From assembly GCF_014197535.1 (NCBI RefSeq), contig NZ_JACIFV010000010.1:1-64000 (forward strand): DNA of 64,000 nucleotides, written 5' to 3'. How positions within the stretch are numbered: position 1 is the first letter of the stretch; each line of letters starts with the position of its first letter. Source of the stretch: Rhizobium aethiopicum. Its GTDB lineage: Bacteria; Pseudomonadota; Alphaproteobacteria; Rhizobiales; Rhizobiaceae. Below the pieces are notes generated by a model, which ran no database searches, was not told the DNA's origin, and was given only the letters and a program-made list of their open reading frames with translations. The position numbers and the translations under genes are program-made. Shown here one piece after another: positions 1 through 7,901 of this stretch.

Positions 1-45
1 ACCCGGCTCAGCCGGTCGGATCGGGGGCTGAGCGTCAGTGCCAGC

Positions 46-95
46 GTCGCATTTCTAATCGGTTGGCAGAGTCGCATTCCTAATCAGCTTTGACA
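46..95. mobile_element. Probable right end of an IS21-like element (terminal repeats only)
   Basis: Two near-identical 15-mers, GTCGCATTTCTAATC at 46-60 and GTCGCATTCCTAATC at 71-85, are spaced 25 bp apart and followed by TTTGACA ending at 95. Repeated internal motifs next to a terminal CA are typical of IS21-family ends. No transposase is in the window; it would lie to the left. A related repeat cluster occurs near 28.0 kb. The family assignment is inference. Confidence 0.4.
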
Positions 96-298
96 GTTAT
101 AACATTACGCCTTGTAATGCCGTCGATCGCTGTGAAAAGCCGAGAGCCCGCTAGGAGGAACCGGCCGGGAACTCGAAAGCGCGCGAATGTGTGCCTATCA
201 GACCGCCAATCGGCGGTTTGCTTGAATCCCGCTGTTTCGCCGATGCTTCCCAAGGTCGACGTCAACTGGACATGCTTGAAATCTTCATCGGAGCCGAG

Positions 299-318
299 TA
301 TATGCATGTGTATATGCA
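299..318. promoter_or_regulatory. Putative VapBC operator
   Basis: Two direct copies of TATATGCA (299-306 and 311-318) abut the antitoxin ribosome binding site AAGGAG (318-323). Antitoxin-toxin complexes commonly bind such short repeats next to their own start codon. Binding here is inferred. Confidence 0.4.
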
Positions 319-329
319 AGGAGTCCAAC

Positions 330-599
330 GTGCCCCATCTCCAAAATCAAGAGCCTGCTCCTCCGCGCGAGGCCAAGCTTTTCCGAAACAACAAGAGCCA
401 GGCTGTCCGCATCCCGGCTGACTTTGAGCTGCCAGGAGACCGCGTGATGATCCACCGGGACGGCGATCGGCTCATCATCGAGCCGGTGCGCCGCAAGAAC
501 CTGCTGGAAGTTCTCGCTGGTTTAGATGCGCTCGGTCCTGAAGATCAGTTCCCGGATGTCGACGAAACCTTGCCTCCTGCGAAGGAAATAGACCTGTGA
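330..599 (+). CDS. vapB: VapB-type antitoxin (AbrB/SpoVT fold)
   Basis: An 89-residue antitoxin of the VapB/MazE swapped-hairpin type. The segment AKLFRNNKSQAVRIPADFEL is the typical N-terminal DNA-binding strand, followed by GDRVMIHRDGDRLIIEP. The acidic C-terminal tail is the usual toxin-wrapping part. The open frame runs further upstream, but a GTG at 330 with AAGGAG six bases before it is the best start. Its stop codon overlaps the toxin start (GTGA), as in coupled TA operons. Function is inferred from the family. Confidence 0.85.
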   Translation: MPHLQNQEPAPPREAKLFRNNKSQAVRIPADFELPGDRVMIHRDGDRLIIEPVRRKNLLEVLAGLDALGPEDQFPDVDETLPPAKEIDL

Positions 600-1000
600 G
601 CAAGCTTTATATGCTGAACACCAATATCGTGTCCGAGCTTGCTCGGAACCCGAGGGGCGCCGTTACTCGACGCATCGGCGAGGTTGGGCCGGATGTAATC
701 TGTGTCAGCATCATCACGGCGTCCGAGTTGCGCTACGGCTGCGCCAAGAAGGGATCGCCGAAACTTCTGGCTCAAATCGAGGCGATCCTCGGGAGCGTGC
801 CGGTGCTGGCGCTGGACGTACCCGCCGATGCCGAGTACGGCGGCATCCGGGCTGAACTGGAGACCGCAGGCAAGACTATCGGCCCCAATGACCTGCTCAT
901 TGCCGCCCATGCATCTGCTCTCGGCGCTGTTCTGGTGACGGCTAACACAGGAGAATTCATGCGTGTCCGCGCCCTGCAGGTCGAAAACTGGTTGAGTTGA
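596..1000 (+). CDS. vapC: VapC-type PIN-domain ribonuclease toxin, possibly inactive
   Basis: 134-residue PIN-domain protein, normally a Mg-dependent RNase that cuts RNA until bound by VapB. It starts at GTG 596, overlapping the antitoxin stop. Family landmarks are the N-terminal LxTN strand, SELRYG with the conserved Glu near residue 43, PNDLLIAAHA with the conserved Asp, and VTANTGEF near the end. The N-terminal motif reads MLNTNIVSEL rather than MLDTNIVSEL, so the first metal-binding Asp is Asn (codon AAC at 617-619; GAC would need one base change). That substitution is expected to weaken or abolish nuclease activity. Confidence 0.85.
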   Translation: MSKLYMLNTNIVSELARNPRGAVTRRIGEVGPDVICVSIITASELRYGCAKKGSPKLLAQIEAILGSVPVLALDVPADAEYGGIRAELETAGKTIGPNDLLIAAHASALGAVLVTANTGEFMRVRALQVENWLS

Positions 1001-1197
1001 TTGCCGCTAACTTGAATATGCGTCGGGCCTACGCATCCTTGAGCGCTCTCTGAAGCTCGAAACAGGCTCGATCAGGCCGCAGCCGTGGGCGAATCATGCC
1101 CTCGCCGATGACTGAGACAAGGAGCGCCGTACAGCCGGAAGGATCGAGGCGCGAACCCAGTCGCGAGCCGCTAGAGATCCGGCCGTCCAGGCATCTA

Positions 1198-1866
1198 TCA
1201 TCCCAGCATTTCAAGAGTGTAACCTGCACCGTACACCGTCCGGATTCTTAGATTGCGGAGGTCCGCAACCGCCCTTCGCAACCGACCGATATGTACGTCG
1301 ATTGTCCGTTTCCCCACGTCGTGCGGATCGGGCCACACCGCCGCGATGAGCTGTTTGCGGGAACTGATCTGTCCTTGCCTTTCCAATAAGAACCTCAGGA
1401 TTCTCACCTCCATCGGCGCAAGCGCAACGCGCTTGCCTGAAGCGACGACAGCATTCGGCTCGAATACAATATCGGCAAGGGCAGGAAAAACCGTCGGGGC
1501 AATAGGCTCCCAGTGCTGTCTCCTTTCGTGCAGAAAAGCGAGGAGTTTTGAAGGCGACAAAGGACGTGTGATGCCTTCGTCGAGGCCTGCCTTGATCAAC
1601 CGCAAATGCTGTTTGCGCATATCTCCGCCGATGAGCGCACCCACGGGAAGCCCCGCGTCCTTCAGAAGGGCACATAGCAGCGCAATATCGCTCGGCCAAC
1701 CCGCGCAATCCAGGACGACGGCGCAAAGATTTGCTGATCTGCAGGCTTCCATGACATCGTCGTCGCTTGCAGCCAGACGAGCCTCGAAGCCCTCACGACG
1801 CAGGATATGCGCGAGGAGCAAATAGAGCTCGGCGTCTTGCGAGCAAACCAGAATGACAGGAGTCAC
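1198..1866 (-). CDS. OmpR-like response regulator with degenerate receiver, copy 1
   Basis: About 222 residues: an N-terminal receiver-like domain (1-115) and a C-terminal OmpR/PhoB winged helix (125-222) with TIDVHIGRLRRAV and a final VYGAGYTLE. The receiver keeps a candidate phosphoacceptor Asp in VVLDCAG. Its acidic pocket is reduced to CSQD, and the usual conserved Lys is Arg (TRPLSP), so phosphorylation may be weak or absent. Start GTG 1866 is chosen because AGAGGGG precedes it and upstream codons overlap the SDR gene. It follows the SDR by 31 bases in the same direction. No histidine kinase lies nearby. Paralogous to the regulator at 12156-12833. Confidence 0.8.
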   Translation of the reverse strand: MTPVILVCSQDAELYLLLAHILRREGFEARLAASDDDVMEACRSANLCAVVLDCAGWPSDIALLCALLKDAGLPVGALIGGDMRKQHLRLIKAGLDEGITRPLSPSKLLAFLHERRQHWEPIAPTVFPALADIVFEPNAVVASGKRVALAPMEVRILRFLLERQGQISSRKQLIAAVWPDPHDVGKRTIDVHIGRLRRAVADLRNLRIRTVYGAGYTLEMLG

Positions 1867-1897
1867 GTCGATCGCCCCTCTGTTTGAACAGCCCCCC

Positions 1898-2671
1898 TCA
1901 ACTCGGCGCGAACTCGCCGCCGTTGACATCGATGATGGCTCCGTTGACGAACCCTGCATCTTCCGACGCAAGGAATGCGATCACTGCAGCGACGTCATCC
2001 GGATCACCAAGCCGACCAGCCGGAATACGGCTGAGCGCGTCAATGTTGGTTTTGCTTTCCGGGCAGCCTGTCAGTGGCGTGAGGATGCGACCCGGCGCCA
2101 CGACATTCGATGTTATGCCGTAGGAGCCGTATTGAGAGACGAGAACGCGGGATAATCCTGAAAGTGCGGCTTTTGACGCCACATAGCTCGGACCGGCGAT
2201 CCGAGGCCTTGTCCGACCCGCAAGAGAACCGACGAGTATGACGCGCCCATAGCCTTTTTTCTTCATGGCCGGCAGAACGGCCTGGCAACACAACATCGCC
2301 CCCGTCAGGTTGACTGTGAGCACGTCGTTCCACTCTTCGAGGGCAAGATCGGAGATGTTAAGAGGACCGTTGGGGCCTTTCGGCGAGATCCCTGCGTTGC
2401 AGACGAGGATCCCGGGGTCGTCAAAGATATCGGCGACTTCCGCGAAAAAACGCGTTAGTGCCGCTGGCTCACGGAGATCTACCTGTCTCGCAATCGAGCG
2501 CTCTGGTCCGAAAGCCTTGACAAGCGCGCCGCCAGCGGTCGCGACGCTTGCCGCGCCATGGCTAAAGACGGCAACCCGATGGCCGGCTTTGAGCAGACGA
2601 AACGCGGTGGCAAGACCGATCCCGGTCGTGCCACCGCTGATGACCGCAACTGGGCTGCCGTCGGCGCTCAC
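1898..2671 (-). CDS. SDR-family NAD(P)-dependent oxidoreductase
   Basis: 257-residue short-chain dehydrogenase/reductase of the FabG-like classical type, reducing or oxidising a carbonyl/alcohol with NAD(P)(H). The cofactor motif is SGGTTGIG (residues 12-19), CNAG follows, the catalytic Ser is in LVGSLAG, and the YxxxK pair is in SYVASKAA. It starts at GTG 2671, overlapping the stop of the ThDP enzyme by GTGA, so the two are translationally coupled. The substrate is unknown; context suggests a carbonyl made by the upstream ThDP enzyme or aminotransferase. Confidence 0.85.
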   Translation of the reverse strand: MSADGSPVAVISGGTTGIGLATAFRLLKAGHRVAVFSHGAASVATAGGALVKAFGPERSIARQVDLREPAALTRFFAEVADIFDDPGILVCNAGISPKGPNGPLNISDLALEEWNDVLTVNLTGAMLCCQAVLPAMKKKGYGRVILVGSLAGRTRPRIAGPSYVASKAALSGLSRVLVSQYGSYGITSNVVAPGRILTPLTGCPESKTNIDALSRIPAGRLGDPDDVAAVIAFLASEDAGFVNGAIIDVNGGEFAPS

Positions 2672-4377
2672 GCCGCTTGATCCATTGCCGCAAACAGCGA
2701 CAGCGGCGGATGGGCGCCCGGTTCCGTCATGACCTCAATCAGCAGAGGACCCTCTCCAGAGAGACCGCGCTCGAGGTATCTGGGAAGATCGGTGGGGTCG
2801 AAAATGCGGACTGCCGGGCAGCCGCAGGCTTCTGCAATTTTTTGATGATCGACATCCGCAAAACTGCAGGCAGTCGTGAACCTGCCGAACTTGGCAGTCT
2901 CCGCGTCACGCTGAAACCCCAGTATGCCGTTATTCAACACGATAATGAGGATGGGAAGGCTGCTTCGCACCATCGTCTCCAGTTCTGCCCAGCTATGCGC
3001 GAAGCCGCCGTCCCCGACGATCGCAACGACCGGCTTGTCCGGCTCGGCGGCCTTCGCCCCGAGCGCAAGCGGCAGTCCCCAGCCAAGACCAGCAAGGCCG
3101 CGCGGCAGGAGAAAGCGCATGCCAGGCGAAAGCGCCCGCAACTGACCGGCAACCCACATCGAGGAATAGCTCGCATCGGCAACAACGGTCGTATCCGCCG
3201 TCATCAACTGTTGCAGTTCGAACATGATCCGCTCAGGGCGGATCGGGCTGGCATCAGATCGGGCAACGGATTGACGTTCTGCGTCGAACGCGCACCAGAA
3301 TCCGGCGATCCGTTCAATCAGCTGATCGCGTTTCGATGCCCGGTAAGAGAGATCGTGGCCGGATAGCTCCCGTCGCAGCGCCCGGATTGTCTCTGCAGCG
3401 TCGCCCGCCAACCTGACGGCCTCGTATGTGCGACCGATTTCGGCGGGATCGACATCGACGTGGATGACCGACGCGGACCGCGGAATTTGACGCCAACTGT
3501 CCGTGCCATTCTGATTGGTGCGCGTCCCCACCAGAATGACGAGATCGGCCTCTTCGACGAGCGCAACCGTATGTCGTCCGAGTGACCGCGGCCCGACGAG
3601 AGCACCGAGAACGCCTGCCGACAGGGGATGGTACTCGTCGACCGCGCCTTTGCCCATATTCGTGGTGACCACCGGAAGCGAGGCCTCATTCTGTAGCGCC
3701 GAAAGTTCGCCGGCGGCACGGCTTGCGTGAACGCCGCCTCCGGCGATTATGACGGGAGCGTGAGCCGCCGCAATCATTGAAGCTGCGCGCTCGATGTCGC
3801 TATCGCGTGGACGCAATCGATCAAGCGGCCAATCGCCGAGGGCAGCCTGGCGCCGAAAGGGCGAAGGCGCTGTCTGCTCTCGCAACAGGTCGGCGGGAAG
3901 CAGGAGTGCGACCGGCCCAGGCCGACCCGAGGCGGCTGCCGTGAAGGCGGCATCGATATAATCATCGATCCGTTCCGCAACGATCACCTTGCGCACCCAT
4001 TTCGTGCAGGATTGGAATAATGCGAGATGGTCGAGCTCCTGGAATGCGTTGCGGTCAGCCTGATCTCGTTCAACATCCTGGACGAGCGCGACAATCGGTA
4101 CGCTGGCCTTCAGCGCCTCGGCCAGCGGTGGAACGAGAAGCGTTGCCGCTGGGCCGTTTTGCGCTGCGACCACGCCGATCTTCCCGGACAGGCGCGCATA
4201 GCCATCCGCCATGGTCCCTCCCATGTTTTCTTGGCGGTAGGCGACCTGGCGGATGCCGATTGCTTCGGCCGCCAGGATAACCGCCGAAGGCAGGCTCTGA
4301 GCGAAGATATCGGTGACGTCGTGTCTTTTGAGAGAATGCGCTATACGTTCGGCGACGGTGAAAACATCAGTTGCCAT
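2668..4377 (-). CDS. Thiamine-diphosphate enzyme, acetolactate-synthase-like
   Basis: 569-residue, three-domain ThDP enzyme of the acetolactate synthase / benzoylformate decarboxylase / Xsc superfamily. The N-terminal pyrimidine-binding domain carries the cofactor-activating Glu in YRQENMGGTMADGYAR (about residue 50). The C-terminal domain has the Mg/ThDP signature VGDGGFAHSWAEL followed by LNNG. It may carboligate or decarboxylate an alpha-keto acid, or cleave an aldehyde as Xsc does for sulfoacetaldehyde; residues alone do not decide. It lies two bases after the aminotransferase stop and overlaps the SDR start. The pairing with a class III aminotransferase resembles amine catabolic pathways such as taurine (Tpa/Xsc), but identity is not claimed. 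Confidence 0.85.
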   Translation of the reverse strand: MATDVFTVAERIAHSLKRHDVTDIFAQSLPSAVILAAEAIGIRQVAYRQENMGGTMADGYARLSGKIGVVAAQNGPAATLLVPPLAEALKASVPIVALVQDVERDQADRNAFQELDHLALFQSCTKWVRKVIVAERIDDYIDAAFTAAASGRPGPVALLLPADLLREQTAPSPFRRQAALGDWPLDRLRPRDSDIERAASMIAAAHAPVIIAGGGVHASRAAGELSALQNEASLPVVTTNMGKGAVDEYHPLSAGVLGALVGPRSLGRHTVALVEEADLVILVGTRTNQNGTDSWRQIPRSASVIHVDVDPAEIGRTYEAVRLAGDAAETIRALRRELSGHDLSYRASKRDQLIERIAGFWCAFDAERQSVARSDASPIRPERIMFELQQLMTADTTVVADASYSSMWVAGQLRALSPGMRFLLPRGLAGLGWGLPLALGAKAAEPDKPVVAIVGDGGFAHSWAELETMVRSSLPILIIVLNNGILGFQRDAETAKFGRFTTACSFADVDHQKIAEACGCPAVRIFDPTDLPRYLERGLSGEGPLLIEVMTEPGAHPPLSLFAAMDQAA

Positions 4378-4379
4378 GG

Positions 4380-5741
4380 TTAGATGCCTGCTTCTGTTGG
4401 ATTTGCTTCAAGGGTTGAAAGGAAGTCTGCGAAGGCTGAGATGACCGCGTCACCGTCAGCCTTGGTCATCGCCGTCGATAGGCAAGCCGCAGCGCCATTG
4501 GGCAGCAGAATGCCGCACGCGAGGAAATGCCTCGAGAGCCTCGCCATCAATTCCGTCTCTTCAGGGTCGAGATAAGCCTCGCGGAAATCTGTTGGCTCCT
4601 TGCCTCTCGGGTGGATGCGAAACAATGATGCGGCCCCCGTAACGCTGAAGGCTGCGCCACAACGCTCGATCTCCCTGCGAAGACCGGCTCGAATCCTGTC
4701 GCCAAGGCTTTCGAGCGAAGCGAACGCGGTCTCGGTCATCGCCTCCATCGCGACCCGCCCCGCGACCATCGATACGGGATTTGCCGAAAACGTGCCGCCT
4801 TGCGGAAGCAGCGGCTTGCCGCTGTCGCTCGCGAAGACCCGCATGACCTCCTCGCGGCCTCCAATTGCCCCGACCGGAAAACCTCCGCCGATGATCTTCC
4901 CAGCCGCGACCAGATCGGGCTGCAGACCATAGCGGGCCGAAGCCCCCATATAGGACTGCCGTAGATTGAGGACTTCATCGGCAACGACGAGGATTCCATA
5001 TCGCCTGGCGATCGCACCAACGGCTGCAAGGAAACTCGGTTCGGGCGCAATCAATCCGGCGCGGCTCGGCATCGGATCAATGAGGATACAGGCGAGTGAC
5101 GGGGCTGCCGAGGCGATGCGGCGCTCAAGATCTTCGACGTCGTTGAAACGGATGACGGTCACCTCCTCACCAACCGAGGGCGGCATGCCACGATAAGCAG
5201 GTACAGCCGGCGATCTCAGTGGGTCATTCCAAATAGCCGGCGATACCGCCTGCCCCGTTTCAGCCCAGTCATAAGCACCGTGATAGGCGCCTTCGATCCG
5301 TGCAATGCCTGGCCGGCAGGTGAAGGCGCGGGCGGCCTTGATCGCAAACATCACAGCCTCGGTCCCGCTGTTGACGAAGCGAATATGTTCGATCGCGGGA
5401 ATGCGCTCGATCAAAAGTTCAGCCAGCGTGATCTCGTGTTCGGTGGGATTGGAGAAGCACGTTCCGCGGTGAAGAAGGTCCGCGACCGCGTCGGCGACAG
5501 GAAGGAAACCGTGACCGTGGATCAGCGTCGTGAAATTGTTGTTGAGATCGAGGAGCCGGTTGCCATCGACATCGATCAGATACGCTCCCTCTCCGCGCGA
5601 GATGTAAAGCGGGCTCGGTTCGTGATCCACGGTAACCCGCGTTATCCCGGTTGGAAAAACGCGCCGCCCCCTTTTGAAGAAATGTTCTGACCGCGACCGG
5701 GAGAATCCCCGGCCATTGGGTAAAATGTCAGCATGAAACAT
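4380..5741 (-). CDS. Class III PLP-dependent aminotransferase (GSA-aminomutase-like)
   Basis: 453-residue fold-type I PLP enzyme, closest in appearance to glutamate-1-semialdehyde aminomutases and related omega/beta-amino-acid transaminases. NSGTEAVMFAIKAAR binds PLP phosphate, ADEVLNLRQ holds the PLP-pyridine Asp, and AAGKIIGGGFPVGA holds the Schiff-base Lys (about residue 280). It is first in a tight operon with the ThDP enzyme, SDR and response regulator 1. A palindromic operator lies 44 bases upstream of the start. Likely role: removing or adding the amino group of the compound handled by the island. There are no hem genes around it, so a tetrapyrrole role is unlikely. Confidence 0.85.
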   Translation of the reverse strand: MFHADILPNGRGFSRSRSEHFFKRGRRVFPTGITRVTVDHEPSPLYISRGEGAYLIDVDGNRLLDLNNNFTTLIHGHGFLPVADAVADLLHRGTCFSNPTEHEITLAELLIERIPAIEHIRFVNSGTEAVMFAIKAARAFTCRPGIARIEGAYHGAYDWAETGQAVSPAIWNDPLRSPAVPAYRGMPPSVGEEVTVIRFNDVEDLERRIASAAPSLACILIDPMPSRAGLIAPEPSFLAAVGAIARRYGILVVADEVLNLRQSYMGASARYGLQPDLVAAGKIIGGGFPVGAIGGREEVMRVFASDSGKPLLPQGGTFSANPVSMVAGRVAMEAMTETAFASLESLGDRIRAGLRREIERCGAAFSVTGAASLFRIHPRGKEPTDFREAYLDPEETELMARLSRHFLACGILLPNGAAACLSTAMTKADGDAVISAFADFLSTLEANPTEAGI

Positions 5742-5784
5742 TGGAATTTCTCCGGTCGATGCGGGTCGCGGCGCGACCCTTCAC

Positions 5785-5804
5785 AATTTTGTTGTAACAA
5801 AAAT
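5785..5804. promoter_or_regulatory. Putative GntR operator upstream of aminotransferase operon
   Basis: The 20-mer AATTTTGTTGTAACAAAAAT matches at 18 of 20 positions the perfect palindrome at 6577-6596 beside the GntR gene. It lies about 44 bases before the aminotransferase ATG, a suitable position for a repressor site. Binding by the GntR protein at 5852-6547 is inferred from shared sequence and location. Confidence 0.6.
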
Positions 5805-5813
5805 CATGAACCC

Positions 5814-5833
5814 GAAGAAGTTGCAACAAAAAA
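5814..5833. promoter_or_regulatory. Partial second operator copy
   Basis: The sequence around GTTGCAACAAAAA repeats the centre and right half of the 20-bp GntR palindrome, with a poor left half. It lies 9 bases beyond the better copy at 5785-5804, so tandem or cooperative binding is possible. Confidence 0.35.
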
Positions 5834-5851
5834 AATGCTGCGGCCGCGCTA

Positions 5852-6547
5852 TTACCGCTTGAGTCGCTCCTGGGCCGCTTTTTTTAAGCGACGAAAGCCA
5901 TCGCGAATATCGTTTTCCATTGCGGCGCGAACTGCAGAGGGATCCTTATCCACCAGCCCCTCGATGGCAGCCATGTGGTTGCGCACACCGTATTTTACTT
6001 CCGCGAACTCGGGATAAAGATCGTGAAACGAAGCGCCTACCCTTAACCAGAGGGCCTCGATAGTTGAAAAGAGGTGCGGCATTTCACACAGTCGATAGAT
6101 CGTAAAGTGGAATTCCTTATTTTCGTGAAGAGCATCAGAATAGCGCCCGTCATCGAGGGCTGACGTTATTTTGCCTTGAAGTTCCAACAACTTATTTATC
6201 GTGTCATTGGTCGCGCGAAGAGCGCCTTTTTCAGTGGCCAAGCCCTCAAGCGCAATCCGCATCTGAGTGACCTCATAGAGCGCCGGTAGATCAAGATGCG
6301 GGACGATAACAGTCTTGGGCCCAGCCATGACGAGCGCGCCCTCCAAGACCAGCCTGTTGATTGCCTCACGTGCGGGCGTTGCACCAATGTGCAGCATTTC
6401 AGCAACCGAGCGGATCGGCAACTTATGACCAGGTTTGTATGCACCGCGTACGAGCTGCTCCTTGATGGATGAATAGGCGAAGTCACTAAGGCGCCCAGAC
6501 TGCTGCTCCGACGGCGGAGATTCCTCTCCGGTTGTATTTTCGTTCAA
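5852..6547 (-). CDS. GntR-family transcriptional regulator, FCD (FadR) subfamily
   Basis: About 231 residues with an N-terminal winged helix (SVAEMLHIGATPAREAINRL is the recognition region) and an all-helical FCD ligand domain. The FCD metal-site pattern includes the Asp of DALHENKEFHFTIYRL and later His residues. The open frame extends to an ATG at 6601 with no ribosome site, and that extension runs through the palindrome. TTG at 6547 preceded by GGGGG is preferred, with modest certainty. The gene sits between the aminotransferase operon and the divergent ABC operon and probably represses both until a pathway metabolite binds. Confidence 0.85.
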   Translation of the reverse strand: MNENTTGEESPPSEQQSGRLSDFAYSSIKEQLVRGAYKPGHKLPIRSVAEMLHIGATPAREAINRLVLEGALVMAGPKTVIVPHLDLPALYEVTQMRIALEGLATEKGALRATNDTINKLLELQGKITSALDDGRYSDALHENKEFHFTIYRLCEMPHLFSTIEALWLRVGASFHDLYPEFAEVKYGVRNHMAAIEGLVDKDPSAVRAAMENDIRDGFRRLKKAAQERLKR

Positions 6548-6576
6548 AATCGACCCCCATGCGTTGACATTGTCGC

Positions 6577-6596
6577 ATTTTTGTTGCAACAAAAAT
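6577..6596. promoter_or_regulatory. Perfect 20-bp palindromic operator in GntR/ABC divergent promoter
   Basis: ATTTTTGTTGCAACAAAAAT is a perfect inverted repeat with 10-bp arms. It lies between the GntR gene and the plus-strand transporter operon, a classic place for autoregulation plus control of the divergent target. A near copy sits upstream of the aminotransferase operon at 5785-5804. Confidence 0.7.
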
Positions 6597-6790
6597 AACA
6601 TATACGAATAGCGATAACGTAATGTGACAGCATAACGGGATCGTGAATATCCGCAACGTCATGGCTGCGGAACGCCGTGCCCGCAATAACTGCCGATCTT
6701 TTCGGCGTAGCACTGACAGCACCTGGCCGCATGAGCAGGCCGGGAGGTTTCAATGCGCGTCTCAGCACGCGAAATGGAGGAGATATCGTT

Positions 6791-7900
6791 TTGATTGGTG
6801 CGCCTGTTTTCATCGATCGCATAGGTAAAGCCTACGGCAGCCAGACTGCCGTAGCGGAAGTAACCTTGGACATTCCGGCAGGCGAATTCCTGTCGATCCT
6901 CGGCCCATCTGGATCGGGCAAGACGACGCTGCTGACGATGATCGCCGGTTTCGAAAGCCCCTCTGCCGGACGCCTGGTCATTGGCGGGCGCGATGTGACG
7001 GCCGTATCGCCCGACCGACGCAATATCGGGATGGTCTTTCAGCGCTACGCCTTGTTCCCGCACCTGACCGTCGCGGAAAATATCGCCTTTCCGCTGAAGA
7101 TGCGCGGCATTTGCAAGAACCTCAGAGCCGAACGCGTTGACCGAACGCTGGACCTCGTCCAACTCCGCGACTACGCCAGACGTTATCCCCACGAACTATC
7201 CGGGGGACAGCAACAGAGAGTGGCGGTCGCGCGAGCAATTGTCTTCGAACCGCCTGTTCTTTTGATGGACGAGCCCCTCGGGGCGCTGGACAAGAAGCTG
7301 CGCGAATCCATGCAGCTCGAGATCAAACAGTTGCAGCAGCGTCTCGGCGCTACGGTCATCTATGTGACGCACGATCAGGAGGAGGCGTTGACCATGTCTG
7401 ACCGGATCGCCGTTATGGCAAAGGGGCAACTCGCACAACTCGGAACCCCGGCGGACATCTACCACAATCCGCAAAGCGCCTTCGTTGCGGACTTCATTGG
7501 CAAGATGAACTTCCTGGCTGGAGAATTCGTGGGCGAGACCGCCGGCAACCAGACAATCAGACTAGGTGACGATGTGATCATTGATACGCCGGGCGCTGCC
7601 CCGGGTTTCGATGGTCCTGCAAGGATCGGTGATCGTGTTCGCCTTGCGCTCCGACCTGAGCGCCTTGGCCTTGCAATGCGCGGCGCGGGGGGAAAGAACG
7701 CGCTGCCCGGCAGGATCGAAACTTCGGTTTTTGCAGGCTGCTTCGATCTTCATCTCGTTCGGACGGACTTCGGAAACGGAGAAATCATTCAGGTTCAGGT
7801 CCCCGCCAACGGGACCGGATCGCCTTTTGCGGCGGGTACCCTCGTGGATGTCATTGCCGAGCGCGATTGCCTACGGCTCTTTACCGATGCGGAGGCATGA
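6791..7900 (+). CDS. potA: ABC transporter ATP-binding protein, spermidine/putrescine type (PotA-like)
   Basis: Energising subunit of a polyamine- or iron-type importer, about 369 residues. Walker A is GPSGSGKTT, followed by Q-loop FQRYALFP, signature LSGGQQQRVAVARA, Walker B VLLMDEPLGALD and switch His in YVTHDQEEA. The C-terminal 120 residues form the TOBE regulatory domain of this subfamily. TTG 6791 is chosen because GGAGGAG lies 8 bases upstream; ATG codons at 6677 and 6731 in the same frame lack such a site. First gene of a four-gene operon with two permeases and a binding protein, likely controlled by the palindrome at 6577-6596. Confidence 0.88.
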   Translation: MIGAPVFIDRIGKAYGSQTAVAEVTLDIPAGEFLSILGPSGSGKTTLLTMIAGFESPSAGRLVIGGRDVTAVSPDRRNIGMVFQRYALFPHLTVAENIAFPLKMRGICKNLRAERVDRTLDLVQLRDYARRYPHELSGGQQQRVAVARAIVFEPPVLLMDEPLGALDKKLRESMQLEIKQLQQRLGATVIYVTHDQEEALTMSDRIAVMAKGQLAQLGTPADIYHNPQSAFVADFIGKMNFLAGEFVGETAGNQTIRLGDDVIIDTPGAAPGFDGPARIGDRVRLALRPERLGLAMRGAGGKNALPGRIETSVFAGCFDLHLVRTDFGNGEIIQVQVPANGTGSPFAAGTLVDVIAERDCLRLFTDAEA

Positions 7901-7901
7901 G

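Noticed and set aside
80..328. 82-codon minus-strand frame before the first VapBC pair
   Set aside because: It overlaps the TA promoter and the putative element end, has no ribosome site and no recognisable protein features.
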